Positions 1 to 6,589 of a stretch of 10,938 nucleotides of DNA are shown here, in pieces (positions within the stretch are counted from its first letter, which is position 1; every line of letters begins with the position of its first letter). The stretch covers positions 1-10,938 of the forward strand of contig WRFT01000042.1 of the NCBI GenBank assembly GCA_009776385.1, written 5' to 3'. A model generated the notes under the pieces. The model worked only from the letters and a program-made list of their open reading frames with translations. It made no database searches and was not told the origin of the DNA. The DNA comes from Clostridia bacterium (GTDB taxonomy: Bacteria; Bacillota; Clostridia; Christensenellales; Aristaeellaceae). A program made the position numbers and the translations under genes.

Positions 1-1365
1 CCAGGTATCCTGCAGCACCATACAGAACTGTTCGTGCACATTCTCCCGCGTGACATCCTGTGTGGGAGTGCCGTCAATGCGTATCTCACCGCTGTCCGTT
101 TCATAAAAGCGCATCAGCAGGTTCACGAGGGTCGTCTTGCCCGCGCCTGTCGGCCCCACAATGGCGATTTTTTGTCCCGGGTACACATGCGCCGAAAAGC
201 GATGCAAAACAGGTTTACCGGCCTCATAGCCGAAACGAATGTCTTTAAAGACCACTTCACCCTTGATGTTTTTAAGGCGGGCGGTCTTTTCGTGTTCATC
301 CTCAAGCTCCGGTTCGTCAAAAAACTCAAAGACACGCTCGCCCGCCGCCGCTGTCCTCTGCAGGGATTGCAAAGCTTGGGCCAGTTGAGACATGGGCTGT
401 GTAAAGAAACGGATGTATATCATAAACGCGACGATGACGCCAAAGGAAATTGTGCCGTTCAACGTCAGTACGGCGCCGGCCGCGCAGACCGCGACATATC
501 CGAAATTACCGATAAAACCCATCAACGGCATCATCAAGCCGGACATGAATTGAGATTTCCAGCCGCTTTCATAAAGCCGGTTGTTGATATCACCAAAGAC
601 GCGCCTGGCCTCTTTGCCGCCGTTGTAAGCCTTCACAACGGTATGCCCCGAGTAAATCTCCTCGATATGGCCGTTAATGGCGCCCAGCTCCTTTTGCTGG
701 GCGATAAAATGCTTTTGAGACAGCTTCATAATCCGCGTCATCAGAACAAAACCGACGGAAGTGGAGGCAATGGCAATCAGCGCCAGAATCCAGCTGTTGT
801 AAAACATCATAATCAGTGAACCTATAAACATCGTGACGGAACGCACAAAGGTATCAATGCTTTGGTTCATGGTTTGCCCCACCGTGTCCACATCGTTTGT
901 CACGCGGCTGATCACGTCGCCGATGCTGGTCCTGTCATAAAACTTTAACGGAATCCGGTTCATCTTTGAGGCGATATCCTGACGCATGTTCAGTGAAACG
1001 CGCGCGGTGATGGTGGCCATCAAATAGTTTTCCGTAATGCTCAGCAGCGCGGACGAGCCGTATAGAATGATAAGCAGTGTCATGATGGAACGGATGGTGT
1101 TAAAATTGATGGAGCTGCCCGGAACAAGTCCCCGTCCTATTTCATTAGCTAAATCCTTCATGCCGTTCGGCCCGATAATTTGAAGGGCGGTTCCCGCCGC
1201 GGCTAAAATGAGCGCTGCGACGACAGCCTTCATGTAACGCCGGCAATAGCGGATAAGCCGCAGCCATGTACCTTTAAAGTCCTTCGCCTTTTCTCCGCCG
1301 TCCATGCCCGGCCCGTGACCCATGCCGCCGGGTCCGCCCGGTCGGCGCTGTCTTCTTTCACTCAT
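1..1365 (-). CDS. ABC exporter subunit B (permease-ATPase fusion), 3' end outside the window
   Basis: This is the second subunit of a heterodimeric type IV ABC exporter (LmrD / TM288 / BmrD-like half transporter) in the cytoplasmic membrane. 455 codons are visible with no stop. A Gly/Met/Arg-rich leader (about residues 3-24) is followed by membrane segments near 45-65, 93-117 and 173-210 and a further pair before residue 335. The coupling-helix stretch YDRTSIGDVISRVTNDVD is at about 143-160. The nucleotide-binding domain starts near 370 with Walker A GPTGAGKT at 404-411 (Lys410), and the Q-loop Gln is near 452. The signature, Walker B and H-loop lie beyond the left edge, about 150 residues short of family length. 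The ATG at 1365-1363 overlaps the stop of the upstream subunit in an ATGA, which implies translational coupling. The family is clear. The substrate (drug, lipid or peptide) cannot be read from sequence. Confidence 0.93.
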   Translation of the reverse strand, partial: MSERRQRRPGGPGGMGHGPGMDGGEKAKDFKGTWLRLIRYCRRYMKAVVAALILAAAGTALQIIGPNGMKDLANEIGRGLVPGSSINFNTIRSIMTLLIILYGSSALLSITENYLMATITARVSLNMRQDIASKMNRIPLKFYDRTSIGDVISRVTNDVDTVGQTMNQSIDTFVRSVTMFIGSLIMMFYNSWILALIAIASTSVGFVLMTRIMKLSQKHFIAQQKELGAINGHIEEIYSGHTVVKAYNGGKEARRVFGDINNRLYESGWKSQFMSGLMMPLMGFIGNFGYVAVCAAGAVLTLNGTISFGVIVAFMIYIRFFTQPMSQLAQALQSLQRTAAAGERVFEFFDEPELEDEHEKTARLKNIKGEVVFKDIRFGYEAGKPVLHRFSAHVYPGQKIAIVGPTGAGKTTLVNLLMRFYETDSGEIRIDGTPTQDVTRENVHEQFCMVLQDTW

Positions 1366-3122
1366 GATTGCAGTTCCTCCTCGCTAAGCTGTGAGACGGC
1401 AATCTCTCTGTAAACGTCGCAATTTCGCAGCAGTTCCAAATGGGTCCCCTGCCCGGCGATGCGGCCGTCATCCAGCACGATAATCCGATCGGCATCCATA
1501 ATCGTTCCGATACGCTGCGCGACAATAAAGGTGGTCACACCGGCCGTTTCCCTTTTCAGGCGGCTGCGCAGCGCCCGGTCCGTTTGGTAATCCAGCGCCG
1601 AGAAGGAATCGTCAAAAATATAAAACTCGGGTCTCCTGCAAACGGCTCTGGCGATGGCGAGCCGTTGTTTTTGACCGCCTGAAATGTTCATGCCATCACG
1701 GGCAATATGCGCCTCGTACATACCGTCCATCTTTTCCACAAAATCCGTTCCCTGTGCAATGGCCACGGCTTCGCGTACCGCATCCTCGGTGTAATCGCCG
1801 CCGCCGTTATCCCCATAGGCGACGTTGGAATGAACGGTACCCATAAACATGACGGCCCTTTGCGGCACATAGCCGATTTTAGAATATAAGGCTTCCAGCG
1901 TATAGTCCTTCACATTCTCGCCGTCCAACAGTACTTCGCCTTCCGTCGCGTCATAAAAACGCGGAATTAAGTCTATCAGCGTGGATTTTCCGCTGCCCGT
2001 GGAGCCGATAAAAGCCACGGTCTCGCCCTTGGCGGCGGTAAAGCTAATGTCCTCCAGCACATACTCCTCAGCGCCCGGGTACTTAAAGCTGACATGGCGG
2101 AATGTTACCTCGCCACGAGCATCGGGCTTGCCGTTCGTTAGCGTCCCGTCCTTTATCGCGGGGCTGGTATCCAGCACTTCATGAATGCGCCGCGCCGATA
2201 CGCTGGCGCGGGGGTATATAATAAAAATCATAACGAGCATCATAAACGACATGATTACCTGCATGGCATACTGCGAAAAAACAACCATGTCCGAGAATAT
2301 CTGAAGCTTGCTGAAAAAACCCGCGGCGTCAACCAAATAAGCGCCGACGATGTAAATAGCCAATGTGATGCCGCTCATCATCAGCGTCATCAGCGGCATC
2401 ATCAGGGACATGGCGCGGTTGGTATAAAGATGCGTGGCGGTTAGTTCCGTATTGGCCTTGCCAAACTTTTCACCCTGATAATCCTGCGCGTTATAGGCGC
2501 GTATGACACGCAGGCCCGTCAGGTTTTCGCGGGTGACGCGCGTGATGTTATCCGTCAATGTTTGCATCATTTTAAACTTTGGCATCACAAACACCATCAG
2601 CAGCGACACCATAATCAACACAAACAACACGCCCGAGGCGGTAACAAGCGACCATTCCATGCCTTTTCCGTATATTTTCGTAATGGCCCATATCGCCATG
2701 AGGGGGGCTTTTAAAACGAGCTGCATCGCGATGATAATGAGTATTTGAACCTGTGTGATGTCGTTCGTGGAACGTGTAATCAAGCTGGAGGTCGAAAAAC
2801 GGTTGATTTCCTCCATTGAAAAGGACTCTACCTTATCAAATAAAAGGCGTCTCAGCCTCCTTGAAAAAGCAGATCCGATGCGTGCGGCAAAATATCCTAC
2901 CGTCACCGCGAAGGCTAAGCTGCCCAGCGCGCATAACAGCATATTAAGCCCGGCGGATACAATACGGCTCATTTCACTGCCGGGCGTCTTCACCAGCCTT
3001 GTTATTTCAGCCATATACTCCGGCATCCTCAGCTCCAGCCAAACCTGAGCCGTTATGAATAGCAGGCTGACGAGCGCCATGACCCATTCCGGCAGTTTTA
3101 AGTGCTTAAGCAGTTTAAACAT
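1362..3122 (-). CDS. ABC exporter subunit A (permease-ATPase fusion) with degenerate catalytic residues
   Basis: First gene of the exporter operon, a complete half transporter of 586 residues, the usual length for the LmrC / TM287 / BmrC type. Six membrane segments lie at about 13-36, 56-83, 127-150, 159-181, 243-265 and 279-304. The ATPase domain has Walker A GSTGSGKS (373-380), Q-loop Gln421, signature ISGGQ (480-484), Walker B YIFDD (501-505) and the D-loop SALD. Two residues are non-canonical: Asp505 replaces the catalytic Glu, and Gln536 (IVAQR) replaces the switch His. In heterodimeric exporters this pattern marks the subunit that forms the degenerate ATP site, so the canonical Glu and His should be in the partner. 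The ATG is preceded by GGAGGG at 3134-3129, spacing 6. It is transcribed away from the asparaginase gene, with the promoter near 3204-3233. No regulator gene lies alongside. Confidence 0.95.
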   Translation of the reverse strand: MFKLLKHLKLPEWVMALVSLLFITAQVWLELRMPEYMAEITRLVKTPGSEMSRIVSAGLNMLLCALGSLAFAVTVGYFAARIGSAFSRRLRRLLFDKVESFSMEEINRFSTSSLITRSTNDITQVQILIIIAMQLVLKAPLMAIWAITKIYGKGMEWSLVTASGVLFVLIMVSLLMVFVMPKFKMMQTLTDNITRVTRENLTGLRVIRAYNAQDYQGEKFGKANTELTATHLYTNRAMSLMMPLMTLMMSGITLAIYIVGAYLVDAAGFFSKLQIFSDMVVFSQYAMQVIMSFMMLVMIFIIYPRASVSARRIHEVLDTSPAIKDGTLTNGKPDARGEVTFRHVSFKYPGAEEYVLEDISFTAAKGETVAFIGSTGSGKSTLIDLIPRFYDATEGEVLLDGENVKDYTLEALYSKIGYVPQRAVMFMGTVHSNVAYGDNGGGDYTEDAVREAVAIAQGTDFVEKMDGMYEAHIARDGMNISGGQKQRLAIARAVCRRPEFYIFDDSFSALDYQTDRALRSRLKRETAGVTTFIVAQRIGTIMDADRIIVLDDGRIAGQGTHLELLRNCDVYREIAVSQLSEEELQS

Positions 3123-3203
3123 CCTTCACCCTCCGTCAATTACCGCAAAGACCGCATTCAGCCGCCGATCCTGTTACAATTCGGCGTTTTACCAAGTGTG
3201 CGC

Positions 3204-3233
3204 ATGATAGGACCAAGCAGCGCCGTCTGTCAA
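3204..3233 (-). promoter_or_regulatory. Candidate sigma70 promoter of the ABC exporter operon
   Basis: On the minus strand a consensus -35 TTGACA (3233-3228) is followed after 18 nt by TATCAT (3209-3204), which matches the -10 consensus at four of six positions. A start near 3197 would leave a leader of about 75 nt before the ATG at 3122. This is the best promoter-like pair in the 3123-3454 intergenic region. Confidence 0.6.
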
Positions 3234-3252
3234 GTGTAATGGTCCGTATCAT
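3204..3252. repeat. Inverted repeat spanning the exporter promoter (possible operator)
   Basis: The left arm ATGATAGGACCA (3204-3215) is the reverse complement of the right arm TGGTCCGTATCAT (3240-3252) apart from one extra base. The left arm contains the -10 element, the right arm lies just upstream of -35, and 24 nt separate them. A direct repeat CAAGTGT (3193-3199 and 3231-3237) overlaps the same zone. This arrangement suits a repressor or activator dimer, or a looped complex. A regulator is inferred and none is encoded in the window. Confidence 0.45.
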
Positions 3253-3342
3253 AGCGCCGCATTATGAAATTACCGTGAATCTTGCATACAAGCTGACATG
3301 CGGATAAAACGGGGTTAGGGAAGACCATTAAGGCGCTTATCC

Positions 3343-3371
3343 TTCCAAATCGCACGGTCCGGGTGTATAAT
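3343..3371 (+). promoter_or_regulatory. Candidate promoter of the asparaginase-rsmA operon
   Basis: A perfect -10 TATAAT lies at 3366-3371 with a weak -35 TTCCAA at 3343-3348, 17 nt apart. It would give a leader of about 75 nt before the ATG at 3455. A poorer pair, TTGCAT (3282-3287) and TAAAAC (3305-3310), is also present. The assignment rests mainly on the -10 element and its position. Confidence 0.35.
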
Positions 3372-3440
3372 CCGGGTATCGGCACGGGTTGCATTGTGGT
3401 GCTTGCATTCTGCTTACCCGTTGGAGTTTGGCAATGTCTG

Positions 3441-3448
3441 AAAGGAGG
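3441..3448 (+). promoter_or_regulatory. Ribosome binding site fixing the asparaginase start
   Basis: AAAGGAGG ends 6 nt before the ATG at 3455. This selects that codon over an upstream in-frame TTG at 3389, which has no comparable site. Confidence 0.85.
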
Positions 3449-3454
3449 CCCGCA

Positions 3455-4357
3455 ATGGCATACGCGGTGATAGGAACCTGGAAAATGGCGCTGGAAGGCG
3501 CTGAATTGGCGGCGCGCATGCTTGGGGAAGGCCGTGCCGTCGGGGATTCAATCGTAGAGGCGGTAGCCTTGGTAGAGGATAACCCGCTGTTTGATTCGGT
3601 AGGATACGGCGGTTTGCCAAACGCGCAGGGCATCATGGAACTGGACGCGGCCTATATGGATGGGGAGACATTAGGATTCGGCGCTGTCATGGGTACGCAT
3701 GGCATACGCAACCCCATTCGCGTGGCATACAGCCTGTTGGCTCGCCGCGCGGGCTGTCAGTTGTGCGGTGAAGGAGCGGACGCTTACGCGCGGGAGAAGG
3801 GATTTGTATTTAAAAACATGCTGGCGCAGTCCGCTCAAAAACGCTGGGAAGAGGAACGGTCAAATCCCGCCGCGTCGTCGGAGGACGGATATGCGGACGC
3901 CTCGCGCGCCGCCCATGACACCGTGTGCTTCATCGGCCTGGACAGCGCCGGACGCATGGGTGTCGGCGTATCCACATCCGGCCTGTTCATGAAACATCCC
4001 GGCCGCGTGGGGGACAGCCCCATCATCGGCTCGGGCTTTTACTGCGACAGCCGGGTAGGCGGCGCGGCCGCGACAGGCTTTGGGGAAGACATCCTAAAGG
4101 GGTGCCTGTCCTTTATGATTGTGCGTTTCATGCGGGAGGGCTTAACGCCCATGGAGGCTTGCCATCGCGCCGTTGCAAGCCATCTGCGTGAAATGACCGG
4201 CAGAGGTTGGTCACGCCGGGAATATGCCGTCATTGCCATGAACGCGCGCGGGGAAACAGGCGCCGCAGGCACGCCGGATACCTTTCCTTACGCCGTGGCT
4301 GACAGTTGTAACGCGGCGGAGTTAAAATGTGTTCCCGCGGTCGATTATGCCGAATAA
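3455..4357 (+). CDS. Glycosylasparaginase-family Ntn hydrolase, N4-(beta-N-acetylglucosaminyl)-L-asparaginase-like
   Basis: 300 residues, a member of the Thr-type N-terminal nucleophile amidohydrolases. The family is made as a precursor that cuts itself before a Thr and then hydrolyses the amide bond of glycosylated Asn or related Asn/isoaspartyl substrates. The expected cleavage site is HDT at 154-156, so the beta chain would begin at Thr156 in VCFIGLD context. From recall of the Flavobacterium enzyme (Thr152, Thr170, Arg180, Asp183), the spacing is matched by Thr156, Thr174 (VSTSG), Arg184 and Asp187 (PGRVGDSPI). Trp9 (GTWKM), YGGLPN (51-56), LDAAYMDG (63-70) and a later AAATGFGE motif also fit. 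No signal peptide is visible, so it should be cytosolic, unlike secreted or lysosomal relatives. Its last 29 nt overlap rsmA. The substrate may be plain isoaspartyl or asparaginyl compounds rather than glycoasparagine. Confidence 0.88.
   Translation: MAYAVIGTWKMALEGAELAARMLGEGRAVGDSIVEAVALVEDNPLFDSVGYGGLPNAQGIMELDAAYMDGETLGFGAVMGTHGIRNPIRVAYSLLARRAGCQLCGEGADAYAREKGFVFKNMLAQSAQKRWEEERSNPAASSEDGYADASRAAHDTVCFIGLDSAGRMGVGVSTSGLFMKHPGRVGDSPIIGSGFYCDSRVGGAAATGFGEDILKGCLSFMIVRFMREGLTPMEACHRAVASHLREMTGRGWSRREYAVIAMNARGETGAAGTPDTFPYAVADSCNAAELKCVPAVDYAE
4318..4321 (+). promoter_or_regulatory. Ribosome binding site supporting the GTG start of rsmA
   Basis: GGAG inside the end of the asparaginase gene lies 7 nt before GTG at 4329. 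The alternative ATG at 4347 has no purine-rich site in front of it. The choice affects only six residues. Confidence 0.5.
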
Positions 4358-5204
4358 TGGCAAACGCAAGGTGATTGTTCATCATCCGTCGCAAACGGCT
4401 GTTGTCGCGCCCAAACGCAGCCTTAGCCAAAACTTTATTAAGGATACGGAACTGTTAGGCAAACTCGTCCTGTTATCGGGCGTTCAAAAACAAGACAATG
4501 TCTTGGAAATAGGCCCCGGCAAGGGAGCGTTGACCCGCGCGCTGGCGGCGCGAGCGGGCTGCGTCGTGGCGTTGGAAACCGACGGGCGTCTCATTCCGTA
4601 TCTGCTTGAAGCGTTATCTGATTGCACTAATGTAACCATTCTGCAGGGGGACGCGATGACGGCGGATTTAAACCGCGCGGCAGGCTTACTGACGGGCATG
4701 TTTTCGGTGGTGGCTAATTTGCCTTATCATATCACCACACCCCTGTTAACTCGGTTGCTGACCGGCGGCTTCCCGCTTCAACGGATTGCCGTGATGGTGC
4801 AAAAGGAAGCGGCGGAACGGATATGCGCGGAACCGGGCACAAAGGCTTATGGGTCGCTGTCCGTATTGTTCCGTTACTTTGGAGAAACGAAGGTCGCGCT
4901 GTCTGTGCCGCGTGACAAATTCTCGCCCGTCCCTCGCGTGGACAGTGTGTTTTTGACGGCTGTACGCCGTCATCCGCCCGTATATGAGGCGGATGATGGC
5001 CCGCTTTTTATCAAAACGTGCAACGCCGCGTTTTTCATGCGCCGTAAAACCATACAAAACAATTTGATGGCTTTCTTCGGTTTAAGTAAAGACTCTGCCC
5101 TGCAAGCGCTGACCGCGGCAAACCTTCAGCCAACCGCGCGGGGTGAGAATTTTACATTGGAAGAGTTCATGAGGCTCAGCGCCGCGATGCGATTGGTCTT
5201 ATAA
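4329..5204 (+). CDS. rsmA: 16S rRNA (adenine(1518)-N6/adenine(1519)-N6)-dimethyltransferase RsmA/KsgA
   Basis: Transfers four methyl groups from S-adenosylmethionine to two adjacent adenines in the 3'-terminal helix of 16S rRNA, a late step and checkpoint in 30S assembly. Its absence gives kasugamycin resistance in other bacteria. The 291 residues are near family length. Visible motifs are SLSQNF (32-36 region, SAM/RNA entry), SAM-binding EIGPGKG (60-66), acidic Glu83, GDAM with Asp108, the catalytic NLPY (130-133) followed by HIT, the PRDKFSPVPRVDS loop (194-206), and FFMRRKTIQNNL (235-246) in the C-terminal helical domain. The GTG start at 4329 is favoured by the upstream GGAG; ATG at 4347 is the alternative. 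It overlaps the asparaginase gene, so the two are probably co-transcribed. Its TAA overlaps the end of dut on the other strand. The common rnmV and tatD neighbours are absent. Confidence 0.96.
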   Translation: MFPRSIMPNNGKRKVIVHHPSQTAVVAPKRSLSQNFIKDTELLGKLVLLSGVQKQDNVLEIGPGKGALTRALAARAGCVVALETDGRLIPYLLEALSDCTNVTILQGDAMTADLNRAAGLLTGMFSVVANLPYHITTPLLTRLLTGGFPLQRIAVMVQKEAAERICAEPGTKAYGSLSVLFRYFGETKVALSVPRDKFSPVPRVDSVFLTAVRRHPPVYEADDGPLFIKTCNAAFFMRRKTIQNNLMAFFGLSKDSALQALTAANLQPTARGENFTLEEFMRLSAAMRLVL

Positions 5205-5765
5205 ACCCGTGGAACCGATGCCTCCCGCGCGTTCGGCGCCCGGTTCATCGTCGAGGGTTAAAAGAAACGGCAGAAAAACCCCCTGGCAGAAGCGGTCGCC
5301 TGCCTTTAGCCTGAGAGGCGCGGCATCGCCGTTGACGATGCGTACCAAGATATGCCCCTGATTCGGCGTTTGCCAATAGTCCGAATCGATAACGCCCGTT
5401 GTGTTGGCCAAACGCATACCATGCGAAAAACCAAGCCCGCTGCGCGGAAAAAGCAGCAGCACGACACCCTCCGCCATCTGAGCTTGAATTCCGGTCGGAA
5501 TCACGGCGGATTCACCCGGTTCAAGCGTGATATCCACGGGTGTCACAAAATCATAGCCCGCCGAACCCGCCGTGGCGCGGACGGGAAGCCGTACACGAAG
5601 GTATGCCTCTTTGGAAGCATGTTTTATAAACTCATCCACGCTTACCTTGCCAAATAAACCCGCTCGGCGCATGCCGCCTCCCGTTTGCGCGCGGGATGCC
5701 GCCGGCCCGGGGGAGCCGGCCGGATTATCACAATCATCATAGGGTTTTTTTATCGTATCGGACAT
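5199..5765 (-). CDS. dut: Deoxyuridine 5'-triphosphate nucleotidohydrolase (dUTPase)
   Basis: Hydrolyses dUTP to dUMP and pyrophosphate, which keeps uracil out of DNA and feeds dTMP synthesis. The family is a cytosolic homotrimer. All five trimeric-dUTPase motifs are present in the 188 residues: AGYD (69-72), PRSGLG (107-112), GVIDSDYW (124-131), GDRFCQG (156-162) and GGIGSTG (181-187), with Asp127 and Tyr130 in the nucleoside pocket. The protein ends one residue after motif 5, and the usual C-terminal aromatic is replaced by Leu188. The ATG at 5765 touches the stop of the upstream TPM gene as TAATG, which favours coupled reinitiation and gives a Pro/Gly/Ala-rich leader of 31 residues not usual in the family. 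An internal ATG at 5672 with GGGAGG 4 nt upstream would give a 157-residue protein of normal length. Both starts may be used. Confidence 0.95.
   Translation of the reverse strand: MSDTIKKPYDDCDNPAGSPGPAASRAQTGGGMRRAGLFGKVSVDEFIKHASKEAYLRVRLPVRATAGSAGYDFVTPVDITLEPGESAVIPTGIQAQMAEGVVLLLFPRSGLGFSHGMRLANTTGVIDSDYWQTPNQGHILVRIVNGDAAPLRLKAGDRFCQGVFLPFLLTLDDEPGAERAGGIGSTGL
5677..5682 (-). promoter_or_regulatory. Possible internal ribosome binding site for a shorter dUTPase
   Basis: GGGAGG on the minus strand precedes an in-frame ATG (5672-5670) by 4 nt, which is close but usable. The shorter product starts MRRAGLFGKVS and matches the normal dUTPase N-terminus. Confidence 0.35.
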
Positions 5766-6589
5766 TAAAACTTTCCGCTGCGTCCGGAAGAACCGCTTCT
5801 GCCGGAATGAGAGGAAGAGGAGGACCCACTCTTTTCTATGCGGCGGCGGGTGGTCGTGCGGTAAAGAAACATATCGCTTCGTCCGGTCAACTTAAAGCCG
5901 TCCTCCGGGATATAGTTAAGGGCGGTCTGCGCGATTCTCGCCTTCTTCATGCCGCTCTTCCATGCGGAACATACAATAAGCGCAATAATCAGCGGCAAAG
6001 CTATGACAATAGCCCACTTCGCTCCGGCGTAGGCGGGGTCCGTCAACACATTGAACGGTCTGTCCCGTTCGTTCATGATAAAATATTGTTCCGCTTTGTC
6101 TAAATAGGCGGTAAAGGCGGCGGCGAAGTCATTCATCTTCAATGGCGGCAGGATATCTCTGTCTAATATCGCGTCTATGCCGTAACGGGTAAACGCGTCT
6201 TCCGCTTCCCGGCCCATAACCAGCAAGCGGTAATCCCTTCCCCTCATGCTCAATACCAGCAGCACACAGTTCCTGTCCTCGCCGTATCCGTATCGATTTG
6301 TTTCATATAAATAATCCGCGAAATCGTCGATATCGGCGTAATAATGTGCCGCCATATCCGGTACGGTTACAATCCGCACATCGCAGCGGTAGCGGGCTGA
6401 CAGCGCCGCGGCTTTTTCTTCCAACATTAACCGTGCCTCGCGCGTCAGCAAGGCCGCTTGATCGTCGATGTAGGCAAGCGGGCCGCTGCTTACCGGAAAA
6501 GCCGCGTTTTGCGAGGCGGCGCGGGCGCAGAGGGGCAAGGACAGTACCAGCAGCAGCGCGGCCAGCCATAAAACAGCCGCTTTTTTCAT
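5765..6589 (-). CDS. TPM-domain membrane protein (YdjH/YgcG-like)
   Basis: 274 residues. It has a signal peptide (residues 1-24, MKKAAVLW then an Ala/Leu-rich core, likely cut after CARA), then a TPM (Psb32/TLP18.3-like) domain at about 38-170. Domain marks include AYIDDQAALLT, VRIVTV, YGYGEDRNCVLLVLSM and the RLLVMG strand. One membrane helix lies at about 191-210, followed by a basic cytoplasmic region and a Ser/Gly/Arg-rich tail (254-274) like the low-complexity tails of YgcG-type proteins. The TPM domain should therefore be extracytoplasmic. TPM domains are tied to membrane-protein maintenance; no enzyme activity can be assigned. The ATG at 6589 has AGGAGG 9 nt upstream and overlaps the zinc-ribbon gene stop by 4 nt (ATGA). 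As I recall, Bacillus subtilis YdjG (zinc ribbon) and YdjH (TPM) together anchor YdjI and PspA; neither of those latter partners is visible here. Confidence 0.83.
   Translation of the reverse strand: MKKAAVLWLAALLLVLSLPLCARAASQNAAFPVSSGPLAYIDDQAALLTREARLMLEEKAAALSARYRCDVRIVTVPDMAAHYYADIDDFADYLYETNRYGYGEDRNCVLLVLSMRGRDYRLLVMGREAEDAFTRYGIDAILDRDILPPLKMNDFAAAFTAYLDKAEQYFIMNERDRPFNVLTDPAYAGAKWAIVIALPLIIALIVCSAWKSGMKKARIAQTALNYIPEDGFKLTGRSDMFLYRTTTRRRIEKSGSSSSSHSGRSGSSGRSGKF

Noticed and set aside
34..819. A 261-codon plus-strand open frame opposite the ABC subunit B gene
   Set aside because: It is antisense to a clearly conserved ABC transporter, has no recognisable domain, and its composition is that of reverse-complemented transporter codons.
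5701..5724. GC-rich palindrome near the dut start as a terminator
   Set aside because: It lies inside the coding region, has no T-run on either side and is explained by Pro/Gly/Ala codons.
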